Shown: piece by piece, positions 10,164-22,845 of the stretch
Layout: each line of letters opens with the position of its first letter
How positions within the stretch are numbered: the first letter of the stretch is position 1
Source of the DNA: Agelaius tricolor
Taxonomy: Eukaryota > Chordata > Aves > Passeriformes > Icteridae
DNA length: 64,000 bases
NCBI GenBank assembly: GCA_023055355.1
Contig: JALJCS010000001.1
Location: 22,135,881-22,199,880 of the forward strand
Direction of reading: 5' to 3'
Made by a program: the position numbers and the translations under genes
Notes under the pieces: model-generated
The model's input: the letters and a program-made list of their open reading frames with translations, nothing else
What the model was told of the DNA's origin: nothing
Database searches by the model: none

Positions 10164-12500
10164 AAAGTCCCGTCTGAAAGAAAAGCAACTACCAGGAAAT
10201 AAACAAAACAATGACGTAGTGTACCACTTTCAAAAATGAAATATTTCAAATACTGAATTGTAGGATGTTTCCAAAATGCTGACATGTACAGATGGGACAC
10301 TGAAACATTGTCAGCAGTGAATATTGAGTTTTTCTGGGGAGAGAATTGATATTTTGGTGGTTTGATTCATATAAAAATGCCACAGCAGAAATATATACTG
10401 TTGTAATTTTTTAACATCCTTGTTAAAGTCTATTTTTTCTGCTAAGAATTTGTTTTGTGGATATCCAGGCAGCCCATCTTCTTACAGACTGGAGATCAGG
10501 TACTTCTGTGCTCCCATTCTCCATGAACTCATGGCCTCTGTGTGGCAGGCAGAAGGGGTGTTTCCAATTCTAAGTGTGCATGCCCAATTTAACTTTGCCG
10601 GTAATTTAGCTAAGTTGTGCACTGAGATTTTTTGTGAACAAGTAATAAAATGCATGGACAATTTTCCACATAAACATTTTCTGAGGTACTTGCATGCTAT
10701 CTGAATTCTCTACATGTTCATTCTCACAGATGAAGCCCCTGAAGTTTTTGTTTCTGTTGGTTTTGGTATTTTGTTCAGGTATCCTTGAGATTAGTTAATG
10801 AATTAATTATTTTCTAAATTGCCCTGTGCCAATACAACTTGTAGGCAGGAAGCATGAAGGGAGGGTTTTTTGAAAAGCTGAGTGAAATCAGCAGAGTAAG
10901 TTCAGATGTGGCTGTATCTACACAAACATATATACACAAATCTATATGTAGGTAGAATTGTAAATATTTATATTTGTATGCACGTGCACGTGTAGAACGT
11001 CAGTTGTTAGTAATATTTTTGGATAAAGAAAATCACCCCAAATTTAGAAGGGTAAAACTAAGAGGAAAAAAAAAACAACCAAACCTTTAAATTAATGAAA
11101 TCTTTAAAATTAAGTCATACCATGTGGAATATGTTTTGAATTGTAAAGGTGTGTTAAGTGAAAGAATAACTCCAAAAATATTGCATTATTAAAGAATAAA
11201 CCAACCAACCAAAAAAATATATATTTCTTAGCTGATGTCACAGATCTGGTTACTTCACTGCAATAGGTGCAGCAGAAAGAATCCTTATCAAGAATAGAAA
11301 CCAAAGTGATTTGATGCACAGTCTTTCTTCCTTCAGTACTGCAGGTTAGTTCACATGAACACGAGCAGAAATGAGTGACAATGCATATTCTACATGGGAT
11401 AAATCTGAGACTCCTAAATAAATTCACACAGTAAAACTAAAACTGGAAGCACAAATATTTTACATTTCATATATTGAACTTGTAGAACAGACTCTGTTGG
11501 AGGATGATACTGAGAAAAATAACCAAGGAGATGGTTAAAAAGGCATCAATGGAATAATGATTATATGAGCTGAATTACCACTAGTTACAAACACCTATAT
11601 AAATACCTAAATATTATAAATCAGGGATTTTTAACTTGATATCCATATTTTGGATCTTACCTTTATTCCAGGGCTATTTGTGCCATCATTTGAGGCAAAA
11701 TATCTAATCAGATAACCTGAGGGCTCATGACATAAGTTTTCACTGTTTATGCAGCACCACACAGCTAAAAGTGTACAGTCACTTCAGATATACCTGTTAG
11801 CCACACCAAAGCCATGCAGGGATAACACTCCCCTTATTGAAAGAGCATTGCTGACACAGCTGGGGCAACCATCTCCAGGCAACAGCTCTACCTGAGCAGC
11901 ATTTGGGACCCTGAGCTAAACCAGACAGGGTTTCAGTGTTGGCACTGTCCTGTTCACAAATGCACCAGTCACAAATAAAAGTTACCTTTTTGGAGGCTTT
12001 GTTTTGGCAATTCACAGCTGAGGAACAACAGTCACAAATCATAAATTTCATACCTTTGTCACCAGGATTTCAAAAAATCCACAGGGCTCTTGTTTGGATG
12101 CAAATCTGAGTAGTTGCACCCCCTGTGATGAACATCAATAAAACTTGTAAAAGGTTTTCATTTTGGCAGCTACTGTCAAGGTAAAACTTTCTTTTAACCC
12201 TCTCCATGTCTTTCTGGGGAAGGCTCTGCTTCTTCTGCACAGAGGTCTTGGCCCTACCTCTTGTACCTGCATCTTTGAAGCCTAACAGGAAAATAGAAAG
12301 TTAGTGATGTTTTTGGGTTTTTTTCCCCCAAGCCCAAAACATCCCTTTATTGCTTTGCAGTAACTGCTAGTACCCTGTGACACACTGACAAAGGTTGCCT
12401 TTTCCCACAAATGCCTCAGAATAATGAGATGTGACAAATTAAACTGCATTTTTCTTTTGTCTAGCATCATCCTATTTTAAATTATTTTTTATTCTATGTT
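10164..12500. other. Gene-free AT-rich stretch
   Basis: Unique AT-rich sequence. A 12-base palindrome CACGTGCACGTG (two abutting E-boxes) lies at 10981-10992, followed by ACGTCA. A minus frame at 11110-11427 (105 codons) is cysteine-rich but matches nothing I know and has low-complexity flanks; I do not call it a gene. Confidence 0.5.
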
Positions 12501-13130
12501 TAATGTGCTTTACAGCTTAATGTTGGCAGCCCAGGTGAGTAAAGTTTTCTTCAGGTCCACAAACCCACTATTGACAGACTGCTGCCGAAAGGAGCTCATC
12601 CCTACAGTCCCACACCTGCCCTCAATGAAGTGGGGAGCAGGAACCAACAGATCCCCACTGCAGACCCAACCAAGCACGTTCTCCCCAGCAGGAGAATTAA
12701 CAGCAGAGGTCTAGGTTGGAGTTTGAGAAGCAAATTCCCACAAGGAGCTGTGCTGGACATTGTCCCAGAGCATCTGGGTGAGATCACCCAGCAGGGCACC
12801 ACACTGAGTGCTCCTGGGTGCACCTGGAAGGAGCAGGGTGAACCACAGTAGCCTTGATGGGAACCTCAAAGAAACCAGGGCTGTGGAGGTTTAGTAAGAC
12901 ATGGGGGCCTCCACAAAACACCTCCTGACCCCCAAATCCTCACCTCTCTGGAGGCTGTATACTCCTCCTCCCCAAGCAAATAAAATGCTGAAGAAAACTA
13001 GTTTCCTCCTGTGCTATTTTCCCTCTGTCCTTCAGGCTGGCCCTGCTCAGCCTCCACATTCAGGCAGTGTGCGTTTCCTCTCGAGCACATTTAAGGAGCA
13101 CAGACATGATCATTTAAGTGCAGGCTTTAC
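12500..13130. other. GC-richer patch without a recognised gene
   Basis: Locally richer in G and C, with open frames of 70-80 codons on both strands. No frame shows a known domain. A short hairpin (8-base arms CTGGGTGA and TCACCCAG, 2-base centre) lies at 12774-12791. Confidence 0.45.
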
Positions 13131-16100
13131 TTAGCTATCCTTAAGAACACAAAATAGGCCCAGAAAAAAAAGACGGTGTCTGTATGCTCATTAAAACGCT
13201 TTCAGCCCAGGGCAAGGATTTGATCAAAAGGATTCCTGCCAATGGAAGGGCATGCTGGAGCCATTGTAAGAAGTTATGTGCGAGCGTCTGCCTTCCTTTC
13301 CTTTTCTTTCTTGTGCCCTGTCCCTTCCACTGCCACCTCCAATCTCTTTTCTTCCAGCTGGGGGAACAGAAGAGATTTTACTTCCTTGATGACAATTGTG
13401 TCCTTTGAGCAGCCAAAGCAAAAGGCACTTTGAGTTCAAATGAGACTGTGACTTAAACCAATATTAGCCAAGACCAACACATGTTTATTGTAATATAAGT
13501 AACCTTCATTCTGATCAGCAGGTTTTCCTCACCCCACTGCAGTTTTACTCATTGCCTCTTTCATTCTTCCAAAATGAATAAATGAAATGGCTGCACATTT
13601 TTATTCACAGCAGTGGGTTTCAGAACTTCAAATCAGAGAGGCGTTTTGATTTTAGAAATAAACTCCAGAGGAAACAGTTTCAGCCAGAACTTTCATATAT
13701 TTTTTTTACCAGTTTAAGGTAACATCAAAACTCACCTTTCCAAAAAAATGAAACCTCACAGCATTCTTTTAATCCAAATTAAATAAAGTGTCATCCCTGT
13801 GTCCTCTTCCTTCATATTTAGAGGGAAAGAAAACTATCCTGCCCATACTTTAATGGTTTTGTCTGCAAATCCTAAATGCTCTGCTGCTGCAAATTTCAAA
13901 TGATCTTATACAGCCAAAGTCTCTTTGGTGTCAGCAGCTGCCCAGGTAGCAACACAACCACGAGAACGCTGCTGATCAGAACAATGAATGCCTGATCTAC
14001 AGATGTCATATCAAGGTAGAAATCTTGATGAGCATTGTAGTGACATTACAAAGTGGATTACACATGCTGTATCTGGGTCAGAGAAGGAGTTATTTCAGTA
14101 AGGTCAACAAAGTACTTCTGGCCAAACTTATTTTTCAACATTTTTAGAGATAGGCTTTTGTTTGTTACTTCATGTTGCACCTAATAACAATGCTCTCTCT
14201 GTTCCCCTGTATCAGCCTGGCAGCAAAGTTAAAAGGAAGGCAAACACTCCCATGCCTGGGGTCATGCTATTTCAGAGATGGGTTCCAGCTCCCTGCTCTA
14301 CTTTCCTTCATGACTGGGGGCCCAGCTGCTGGTGCCCAGAGAAGCTTCTGAGCTACACGGTCAAAGTGTGTGTCACTTGTGTCCCTCTCTCCCTGCCTGC
14401 ACTCTCCACCCAGTGAGAGGATACAATTAGGACTTTCTTGCTTTCCAGGTGTGTTGGTGCTTGTCAAAGAAATAAATATAACAAGGCTGTAAGGTCCTCA
14501 GCTGCTCCAGCCCATGGATAGAACAGGTACCAGATGCCTTTTTTTGGATGTGTAGGTCCCTACCCGGCAAAGTGGTCACAGGACAGCACAAAACACACCT
14601 CAGCTTCAGCCATCTTTCCCAGAGATGGACAACAGGCCAAAGGCTAAGGTACCATCCCTGAATGGCAGAATGGCAGACAGGAGATGAAGTTGCCCTGTCC
14701 AGGGAATGTGCCATTTTAAAACTGTTGGTTTACAGTACTGTTGGTGAGAGGAAGCAATACCTTTTTTTTTTTTTTACTGTACCAATGCCTTTTCTTGCCT
14801 AATTTTGAAAGTCTTTTTTTTTTTCGTTTCTTTTTTTCCAAAATTTGGGGCAAACCAAATACCAAATGTAGTTCTTGATGTCTGAAATCTTATGTTTCCA
14901 AATTCAATAGGCTCCCTGAGATGCTTGCAGCTGCAGACAAGATTGGAATGACTGTCCATCCCTTTCAGCTGCGCTGGGACTCTCGATGCCAGTAGCCCTG
15001 CAGCACTGAACCTCCTGGCTCCTCAACTCCCCTGCAGAGGACACCCTGGGTCTTGTACCTAGCCTGGTATGACTTGGGCAAGATGTGCATGCTAAAAATA
15101 TTGCTATGAGATTGTCGAGAGCAACACCCTTGTGTTGGAAAGAGAGACTTTTCAAGGCAGTATTTCAGCTCCATTAGTCCTTATCCAACTCAAAAGCTTG
15201 GGATGCAACTTGGGGATGCACTAGCAATCCCACCTGATAATCCACTGGACCTCCTTCCACCATTAAGGGCTTAGAAACTTTTTCCCAGTTTCAAGTCTTG
15301 ACAGAAAACTAGTTTAATGCTCAAGTATTACTCAGAGTGAACTCAGATAAATTGGCTTTTGGTCAGGTCCTTGCCACCACAATAGCCGGCCTAAAACTGC
15401 AGAGGCAGATCTTAAACTGAACCATTGATGTCACCTCCGAACAGCTCAAGCCTAAAAGAAGATATGTGACTAAATATATATCTGGAGATAAAAAATGCTC
15501 CACTTATCCGACCTAATTATAAACATAATCCAATTGTGTTGTTTCTATGTTTCTAAGGAAAAAAAAAAGAACTATTTCTACTCACTTGAGGAAGTGGCAA
15601 TCCTTATACCACAAATCTGCACATTTCTGTAAGAGTCAAAAATGGAAACCAGATCTGTAACTGAAAGCTGTAATTATCAAGGCTAACCTTTCCTGACTGA
15701 GAAACACAAATGAAAAAAAGATAAAAACTCAAGTTAAGAAAAAATGTTCAAAAGCTTAAATAATTGAAAGCAAGCAAAATTGTTTGGTTTTTTTTTCCCA
15801 GTTGCTATCCTGCATGTCAAAAAACCTGTGAAACTGTATGAGGGTAGCTAGAAGTCTATGCTGTATTTATTTCTCCATGATGACAGTATACTTTATTCCA
15901 GAACAGTGGTACATGTGTCAGACACATCTGGCTCAACAAGGGTATGATCCAACACCCAAGGAGCACAACTAAGATTATCCCATTGCCTTCTCTAGGCATT
16001 TCTCCAAGCTGGTACCCTCTTGGTGCTGCATTATTTCCCTTAATGGATAATTCTGAGCTCACATCTGTGTTCTAAAACGTTGCTGGTGGTACATAAAGAA

Positions 16101-17040
16101 TGAGTTTATTTGCTTTTATTATGGTGTATGGTTCACATTCTATCAATATAATCCAAGGTTTAAGTTTGATGTTAAATAATCGACCTGTTTAAGGAGGGAA
16201 AGTAAGCCCTCCCCCCCCAGTGTTTTAATAAAGCTTTACCACATCTATAAATAACAGGCACAATTTGTTTCCATTAGGAAGATAAGCTTTCTTCAAAGCA
16301 GTTCACTGTTTAAGGCTTTAAATTTTGCCAGCACTTGCACAAGGTTGCAACAAACCTTGACTTATTTACAGAGAGATGTTGAGGGGAGATAAAGCCACTT
16401 AATGATCCACCAGTTCTTGCTAAATACATTTTCCTTCCATGCCCTCTCTGAAAGCAGGTAGGACAGCATCATTCTTTGGCATATTCTTAAAGTACTTGAA
16501 CTAAAGGTTTTACAGAACAGTTCAACAAATGGGGCTTATGACTTCTCTGACTAAATCCTCTAAGCACTTAGGGCTAACAACAACAAAAAAAAAGTCCTTA
16601 GGCATTTATTTGAAAATAACAATATCGTAAGAATAGAAAAGGGGACAACAATGGCATAAACAAAACAAAAGTTTGATTTGCTTTGCTGCCTCATTCAAGA
16701 CCAGGTGGTTTCTGTGACAGAAACTGTCACCTTTCAGTTTTTTGAACTTTTGTCAGGTGCGCAGCTACAACAGCAAAAAACTACCCCAAATGCCCCAAGC
16801 TTTGAGAAGAAAATATTCCCATCAACAGAAACATTTGACCTCTGCTTGTCTGAGTGCATTCCAGCCTCTCTCTTTTTTGTTCATAAGGACTCTGCTTGAG
16901 TGGACATCAGCTCACAGCAAGGACTGACTTAGTAAAACCAATATGTTGCAATAGGGACCCTGATGTATTTATCAGAATTTCCCCTTCCCTTGTGTTCAGT
17001 TTTGACTTGAACAAGATAAGAGTGGTTTGGGTTGTTTTTT
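13130..17040. other. Gene-free stretch with a few motif-dense blocks
   Basis: No credible exon. The blocks 13490-13800 and 16070-16340 are AT-rich, non-repetitive and dense in homeodomain-like sites, which makes them modest candidates for conserved non-coding elements. A TGACAG-AAA-CTGTCA inverted pair at 16715-16729 fits two TALE-homeodomain (MEIS/TGIF) half-sites. A T14 run lies at 14762-14775. Confidence 0.45.
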
Positions 17041-17049
17041 TCTTTTAAT

Positions 17050-17185
17050 TAAGAAAGACAAACAAATAAAAAAAGCAAAACAAAAAATCACAAGAAATAC
17101 AAAATCTAAACCAACCAAACAAACCAAATCAAACAAAAAACCAAACAAACAAACAAACAAACAAAAAAACAACAAGCAAAACCCC
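17050..17185. repeat. AAAC-rich simple sequence
   Basis: An imperfect AAAC/CAAA tract on the plus strand, giving Lys/Asn/Gln-rich and Phe/Leu/Cys-rich frames on the two strands. It has no other associated element, and the frames through it are artefacts of the repeat. Confidence 0.9.
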
Positions 17186-17189
17186 CACA

Positions 17190-18240
17190 AAAATACTCTC
17201 CAGATCTCATTTTTTATCATTGCATTTGGTACAATTCACAGGCTGCCTAGAAGTACCCCTCTCTGCTCACCTTAGAAATGTGCAACTACAGGTAGTCTGC
17301 TGAGCCACTTTGCAGGCCCTTGGAAGTCACTGCTAAGTGTCCGTGTGCCTTGGTTAAGGACAACACTGCTGCCCAGGAAGCAAGAGAGGAGTCTCCCTCC
17401 ATCTCCCTCACTTCGTCTCCTCTCCCTGCAGCATTAGAGGTGGCAATCTCTTACAGAGACAATTTGGAGGTAAAAATCAGTATTGACTGCTCCAGCTCTA
17501 CAGGGGAACTCAAGGTTAAGAAGTGAGGGAGAGTTTTAACTTGGCATAATTTCAGCTTTGTGTGTGACTGGTGGTGACTGCTGCAGGTGAGGCAGGTTCT
17601 GAATCCAAAGGATCTTGTAACTCCTTCTTAACTCTTCCTTTAGCAAGGAAGGTGAGCACCTGGAGCATTAGTCATCACATATCTTACTCTAGATTCCTCC
17701 CTCCAGTTACTGCCTTGGCCATTTGCCTGGGGAAATGCATCTCTCTCCCCACGTGAAGTGAAGCTGACCAGGACAAGGCCTTTTTTCCCAGCTGGCTGAT
17801 TTGCAGTGAAAGCGAAGCAATCAGCAGGGTCTGTTTGCAGACAGGGTTTGAGAAAATCCCCCTCTCCCCCTCCCACAGGTCCTGCGCACACAAGGGCCAC
17901 ATGGGAAACAACAAACACAACGTTAGTCATTTCCTCCATGCTGCCAGCTGCTGAAGGTTTGCATAAGAAGAACCCTTGGACTTCAGATTATTTCTTAAAA
18001 CACCTCTCGCCCCAAATCTTTCAGCAAACAAATGCTGGACTGGTGCCAGTGAGGCCAGTTGAGTCCTGTTTCCTGGTGTGCCCTGCCACCCTCCTTGCCA
18101 TCACTGCCCCCACACGCTCCCCTCCTCACCCCACAACCCCATGACACACCTGCTGTCTGCTAGGGACTGTATTTTAGAAGCCTTCTGCCTCTGCTGCAGA
18201 CGCAGGGCAGATGCTCAGGTTTAGATGCTTTTTTTGTGAT
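17190..18240. other. Gene-free stretch, no recognised element
   Basis: Moderately GC-rich unique sequence with several overlapping frames of 60-112 codons on both strands. None resembles a known protein, and overlap of frames on opposite strands at the same place suggests composition rather than coding. Confidence 0.5.
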
Positions 18241-18244
18241 CAAT

Positions 18245-18420
18245 ACTTAGGTGATGGTGGCATCTAAAAACTTCAGTTATAGATCAGGGCCCATGTGACA
18301 CTGCAGGGCTGAGTGACAAAGGAGACAGCCTTTGCCCCCAGAAAACAGACAGTCAACAAGTCAGTCAGGAAATGACCCGTGGGGAGAAAGGGAAAAGGGT
18401 GGCACGAACCAATAATGAAA
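18245..18420 (+). mobile_element. Ancient amniote interspersed repeat fragment
   Basis: The order GGTGGCATCTAAAA, then GATCAGGGCCCATGTG, then GACAGCCTTTGCCCC and an AACAGACAGTCAACAAG tail parallels a very common repeat of turtle and crocodilian genomes, whose consensus reads roughly GATCAGGGCCCCATTGTGCTAGG followed by GACAGTCCCTGCCCC. I recall the pattern but not a secure family name, so class is left open. The copy is strongly diverged. Confidence 0.55.
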
Positions 18421-21400
18421 AGAACAGATTTAGCAATAAGTTAAAGCTTCAGCCTCATAAATAAGATTGCAACTTTGATGTGACCCCTGCTCCTGAATCA
18501 GGAGGTGAAAGCTTCTGATCATTATCATCATCACCACGATCATTATGCTTCTGACGCTCTCGAGCATTTTGTCTTGTCTCTCATTTGTTCTGGCCTGAAC
18601 CTGTTTCCTCAAGCCTTCCTTTGCCCTCCTCAGGGAAACATATGCTTGGAGAGACCTGGCACAGGCTTCCACTGCTCTGAGTAATTCCTGTGCTTTAGTA
18701 TACGATAGTTGTTATCCCTGAGATCACCATCATGTTTGAAGCCTGCTGCCTCATCTCCTCACACCCAAGTGGAACATGTCCTCAGGCAGGTGGGAGGATG
18801 GCAGCATGTCCTGATGCTGTGCCCACACACAAACCTCTCCCCTGTGTTTTGCTGCAGGATTTCCACAATGTGGAGCAGAAAGAACAAAAATGAAGACCAC
18901 AGGAAGTAGGATGGAGTTCACCAGGAGGTCATCTCCTGGTCCTGTTGGCTGGCCCTAGCTGGGAAGATCAGCCCAGGGTCATAGGCCTGTTGGAGAGCAT
19001 TAGAGAGTTTCAAACAAAAAAGAAAACCAAACCTGAGTTTCTGCAGCTGATGCAGTCTCTCTGGTCCCTCTGTACACTGTATTCTACCAGAAACTTTCAT
19101 TTCTTGCCTTATTCTGTAGCCCACATAAGCTTTCTTCTTTCTTGGTTTCACTTCCTGGGAAGTTTGATATTGGGGTTGAGTAGTCTTAGGCATCATGCTC
19201 ATCTAGTTTAGCCTACAAATGTGTCTCTCCTCTTTGTAACCACTTTATCCCTTTGACCACATTTTCTATTTCTTGCTTCCACCAAAGTATTTTGGTGGAA
19301 TAGTACATTGCCAAATCCGCATCACTTATCTTAACAGGAAAGGCATGTCCTGCTTCAGCCCTAGTTATAAGGAAGGTACTCTTTGGAAAATATGTTTTGA
19401 CATGGGGCAAGCTCATAGGAGCTTTCTGATTTTATTTACTATTTGTTTTTCTTCCTCCCCAACCCCCAGCATCACAACCCCAGGAAGTTATTTTCTGTAA
19501 CCGTCCTCTTACATGAGCACTATGAAGCAGTGAATTTGTTAATGTTTCTGGCTATGTCTACCTGTGCTGTCAACAAATCACATTCACCATCTGATCTTCT
19601 TTACTGATCTTCTGTTCTTTACATACTTGAACACTTTCTTATTATTTATGTTACCCTCCTTCGCAATCTTACTGCACTTTTTTACCTGTTCTTGCCTTAT
19701 CACTGTTTATTGTCTCATTTTGCAGTCATGCTTAGAATCTCTTTATAAGACCTCACATGCAGCACTTCTCACATATTTGTTACATATTTGTTCATTAATC
19801 ATTGGTCTTGGAGGAAAAGCAATTTTCTTCACTTGCTTCCCTTTTGGAGCTACATCACAGATTTCTCCATCTCTGCTTCCTTCTAAAAAAAATTATCAGT
19901 GTTAATATCAAAATTTTAATCTTATCTCAAGCTGACCATGGATTTACACTCCTCAACAGAAAACAGCTTGCCAGGAACAAAATAAATGAAAATAAATGAT
20001 GAAGACATACAAATATGGGCTTCCATGGTGAAAACTCTCTGCCAGGCTCCTGTGGTCTGTGGGTATTGCCTCAGGACAATATTCTTGGTCTCTTACAATA
20101 AACTCTGTATCTAGGCTTTACAGTCTTCTTTTACTTTGGGTTCTGGTCTCTGCCTTATATCTCCTCATTGCTGGTCTTTTCCTACCTCCCCATCTCTTCA
20201 TATAAGTGGGAAGAGTGGGTAAAACTCAGCATACAAGTACAGACAGGGACACATGGAGATACACAGGCTGAGCTGTACTCTGATATTCAGCCATCAGATT
20301 CTGTTGGTGTGCTAGGACTAGAGTGCCAAATACATCGGAACAAAGGCTATTTACAAAATATTCACACCAAAGTTGTAGATGCTAATCTTTGTAACCACAC
20401 ATGCTGCTGAAGGCTGATGAGATCTAAACATGTATTCCAAAGCATGAGGGAGTACCCTAAATATAACTCCTGTGACAACATTATACACTGATGTGTCTTT
20501 CAGTACTCATAGAAAAGGGCAGCTGCTCAAGCCAGTATTGCTTATGTGTGAAGAGACTTTCCATACTGTATTTTTGGATTCTCTTATTCCATTATTTCTT
20601 GTGAATTTGGGAAGTAGCCTTTGACTTGATTGCTAGATTAGGAATCACTAAGGTGTGTAGGGTTTTATCTGTGTAGACCAAGATAGACCATCAGCCACTT
20701 GTGCATTTTCAAAAATCATGGGGCACATCACTTGCTCAGAAAGCAATGGAAAATTTCATAATTTTTGTTCATATATATGTATATCTTAGTATACTATCTC
20801 ATTTGCTAGATGTTCCTTAATATTGATCAATGAGTGACCAAAGGAAACAAAATCTCAAGCATTCTTACCAAAATTCACCAGAAAACATTCAATTCAACGA
20901 TCTAAGCAATGCCTTTCATCAACGCTGACACTCTTTATTGATAGGTACTGAAACAGATTTCAAGGGAGGATCCCAGACAGCCAGAAGCCCAGTGAATATG
21001 GCAGTAATGAAGGAGGTAGGAGACAGTCTGAGTCCCTGCTTTGCCTAATGTAATCAGGGACTTGTTGCTCTGACATTGCAGGCTGACTGTGAGCTTCATC
21101 TGGCCCCTTATAGATGCCTTCAATGCAGGCTTCTACATCTGAGCACACCATCCATACTGCCTTATGGCTGCTGGAGAGATGCAGGAATTTTTAGTACATG
21201 TTACTCAAGCCCCAGAGTATGAAGTATGATTGCTGCTCTCCATCAGCTGTAAGTGGAGCCAGAGGGAGTGAATCAGAGGGAGAGCTCTACCCTGCACACC
21301 CTGCAGCTGAGAAAGAACCCTCTGGACACTCAGTCAGCTCCACAGGATCAAACAGTTTGAAATAAAGGTAGACGGGCTCATCCCACCTCCTACACATATG

Positions 21401-22490
21401 GTCACCTACCTGGGTCAGTGGCTGCCTTTTCCAGGTGCTTCCTGCTGCCATATCCAACTTCATCTGCTCTTCTCTGCTGTGTGCAGATCACTTGCACAAC
21501 ACGTGGTGAGTTTTGTGTGTGATGCCATGTCCTGGTCTGCTCTTCTGCTTGCTTCTCTTGCTTTAATCTGAGGTGAGTGATGCACTTCACACCTGACAAG
21601 CTCATTCTCTAGAAAGTCCACACCAGGTCATGTGCTCATATTTTAGTTACCACGCTGTTTTTCATGCTGTGGTTATATACACATTAATTTCCACAGTCCC
21701 CTAAGCAGCTTCATGGCAATCAGGTACTGCCAAATAACTTCCTTTAACTGACAAAAAGTTTACACTTTTCCATCCTAGGGGCTTGTCATATCACCTGTGG
21801 TATTTAGTGGGGTTTATTACTTTTCAAGTGAGGTATTTTTCCCTCATCTACTGCTGCTAAAAGAGAAGAAAAAGCTCATCACATTCTTAATGCCATTGTT
21901 TCCTAGCCTGATTAAATCCTTCTTCATTCTTGCTTTTTGGGATAAGAATGAGTTTTCTTTAGTGTTTCTACTTTTGCCACAATGACACTTATTTCTTCAG
22001 AGCGCTCATGCCATAGGAAACTCAAGCTGAATTTTAGAAATGGAGCACCAACTGATATACTGACATACCTGAGAGGACCAAGGTGTAAAGGTATTAATAT
22101 AGCTGCCAGGGACAGCCAGACAGCCTCATAATTTAGAGCAGTGCCAGGGCTGTTCTAAAATATGCAGGTGTTCCTGACCCCCACTGAACTCTCCATTAGC
22201 CAAGGATCATTGCAACTATTAGCCTCTGCGTATTCCCTCACTAGGCTGAACTAGGATGAATTTCAATTACTGCTCCATTCCCTTCCTTTCCAGCTTTATA
22301 GTCTCTTTCAAGAAATATCCCCTATCGCATTTCCAACACATTACAATATTCCAGTCAATTTTCATTAGCACAACTTTCATTTGCTTGAATTTCTTCCTGT
22401 GTCTTACGTGCTTGTGTTGCCTCTTCTTGCACATTTTTTTTCCTGGTGATAGACCGTGTCACTGGATCCTAACTACTTCCCAACTTCAAC
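18421..22490. other. Gene-free stretch, pyrimidine-rich on the plus strand, possible eroded LINE
   Basis: The plus strand is unusually rich in C and T over much of 19.5-20.2 kb and 21.8-22.5 kb, as expected from an old LINE lying on the minus strand, and an endonuclease fragment follows directly at 22.5-22.8 kb. I could not find RT motifs here. A minus frame at 18672-18430 reads like a charged helix (RRAKEGLRKQVQARTNERQD) but is not a family I recognise. No other element is supported. Confidence 0.4.
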
Positions 22491-22491
22491 T

Positions 22492-22845
22492 TCATTGATC
22501 GAACTTGGCACGTTTCCTAGAGTTAGGACTGTGTAGGCTCAGACTACACAAGCTTGGCTGTTCAGCTGGCCATGTGAGATGGCAATCTTGCATTACTTCT
22601 GGAAACCCATTCTCCCACTTAACTTCTGCACCTTGGCTGTCCCAATCAATAGCTGAGTAATTAAAATCCCTCATGATCAATGTTCTAGCTGTTTTACAGA
22701 CTTCTCTTATCTGTAAAAACATTTCCCAACCTACTTTCTTTGCTTGCCCTGGGGGTCTGTAGCAACATCCAGGAATAGCATGACTGCATTCATTGTCCTT
22801 CCTCAGCTTCTGCCCAAACAGTCTCTGCTCTGACAGACAAAACAT
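22492..22845 (-). mobile_element. CR1-like LINE endonuclease fragment (fossil)
   Basis: A 117-codon minus-strand frame. Residues about 26-92 fit the second half of the CR1-family ORF2 apurinic-like endonuclease: GCCYRPPGQ matches the conserved YRPP(G/D)Q strand, and LIMRDFNYSAIDW matches the (M)GDFN(Y/H)xxIxW motif that carries the catalytic Asp and Asn, although the usual Gly before Asp is Arg here. FPEVMQDCHLTW fits the helix that follows. Similarity ends around codon 92, after which the frame drifts to a stop. The N-terminal half of the domain (NARSL-NK motif) is not seen upstream. It is a broken retroelement fragment, not a host gene. Confidence 0.8.

Noticed and set aside
11110..11427. 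105-codon Cys-rich minus frame
   Set aside because: Cysteines show no regular spacing of a known fold and the rest is Phe-rich from AT-rich DNA.
17027..17275. Lys/Asn/Gln-rich frame
   Set aside because: Translation of the AAAC-rich simple sequence.
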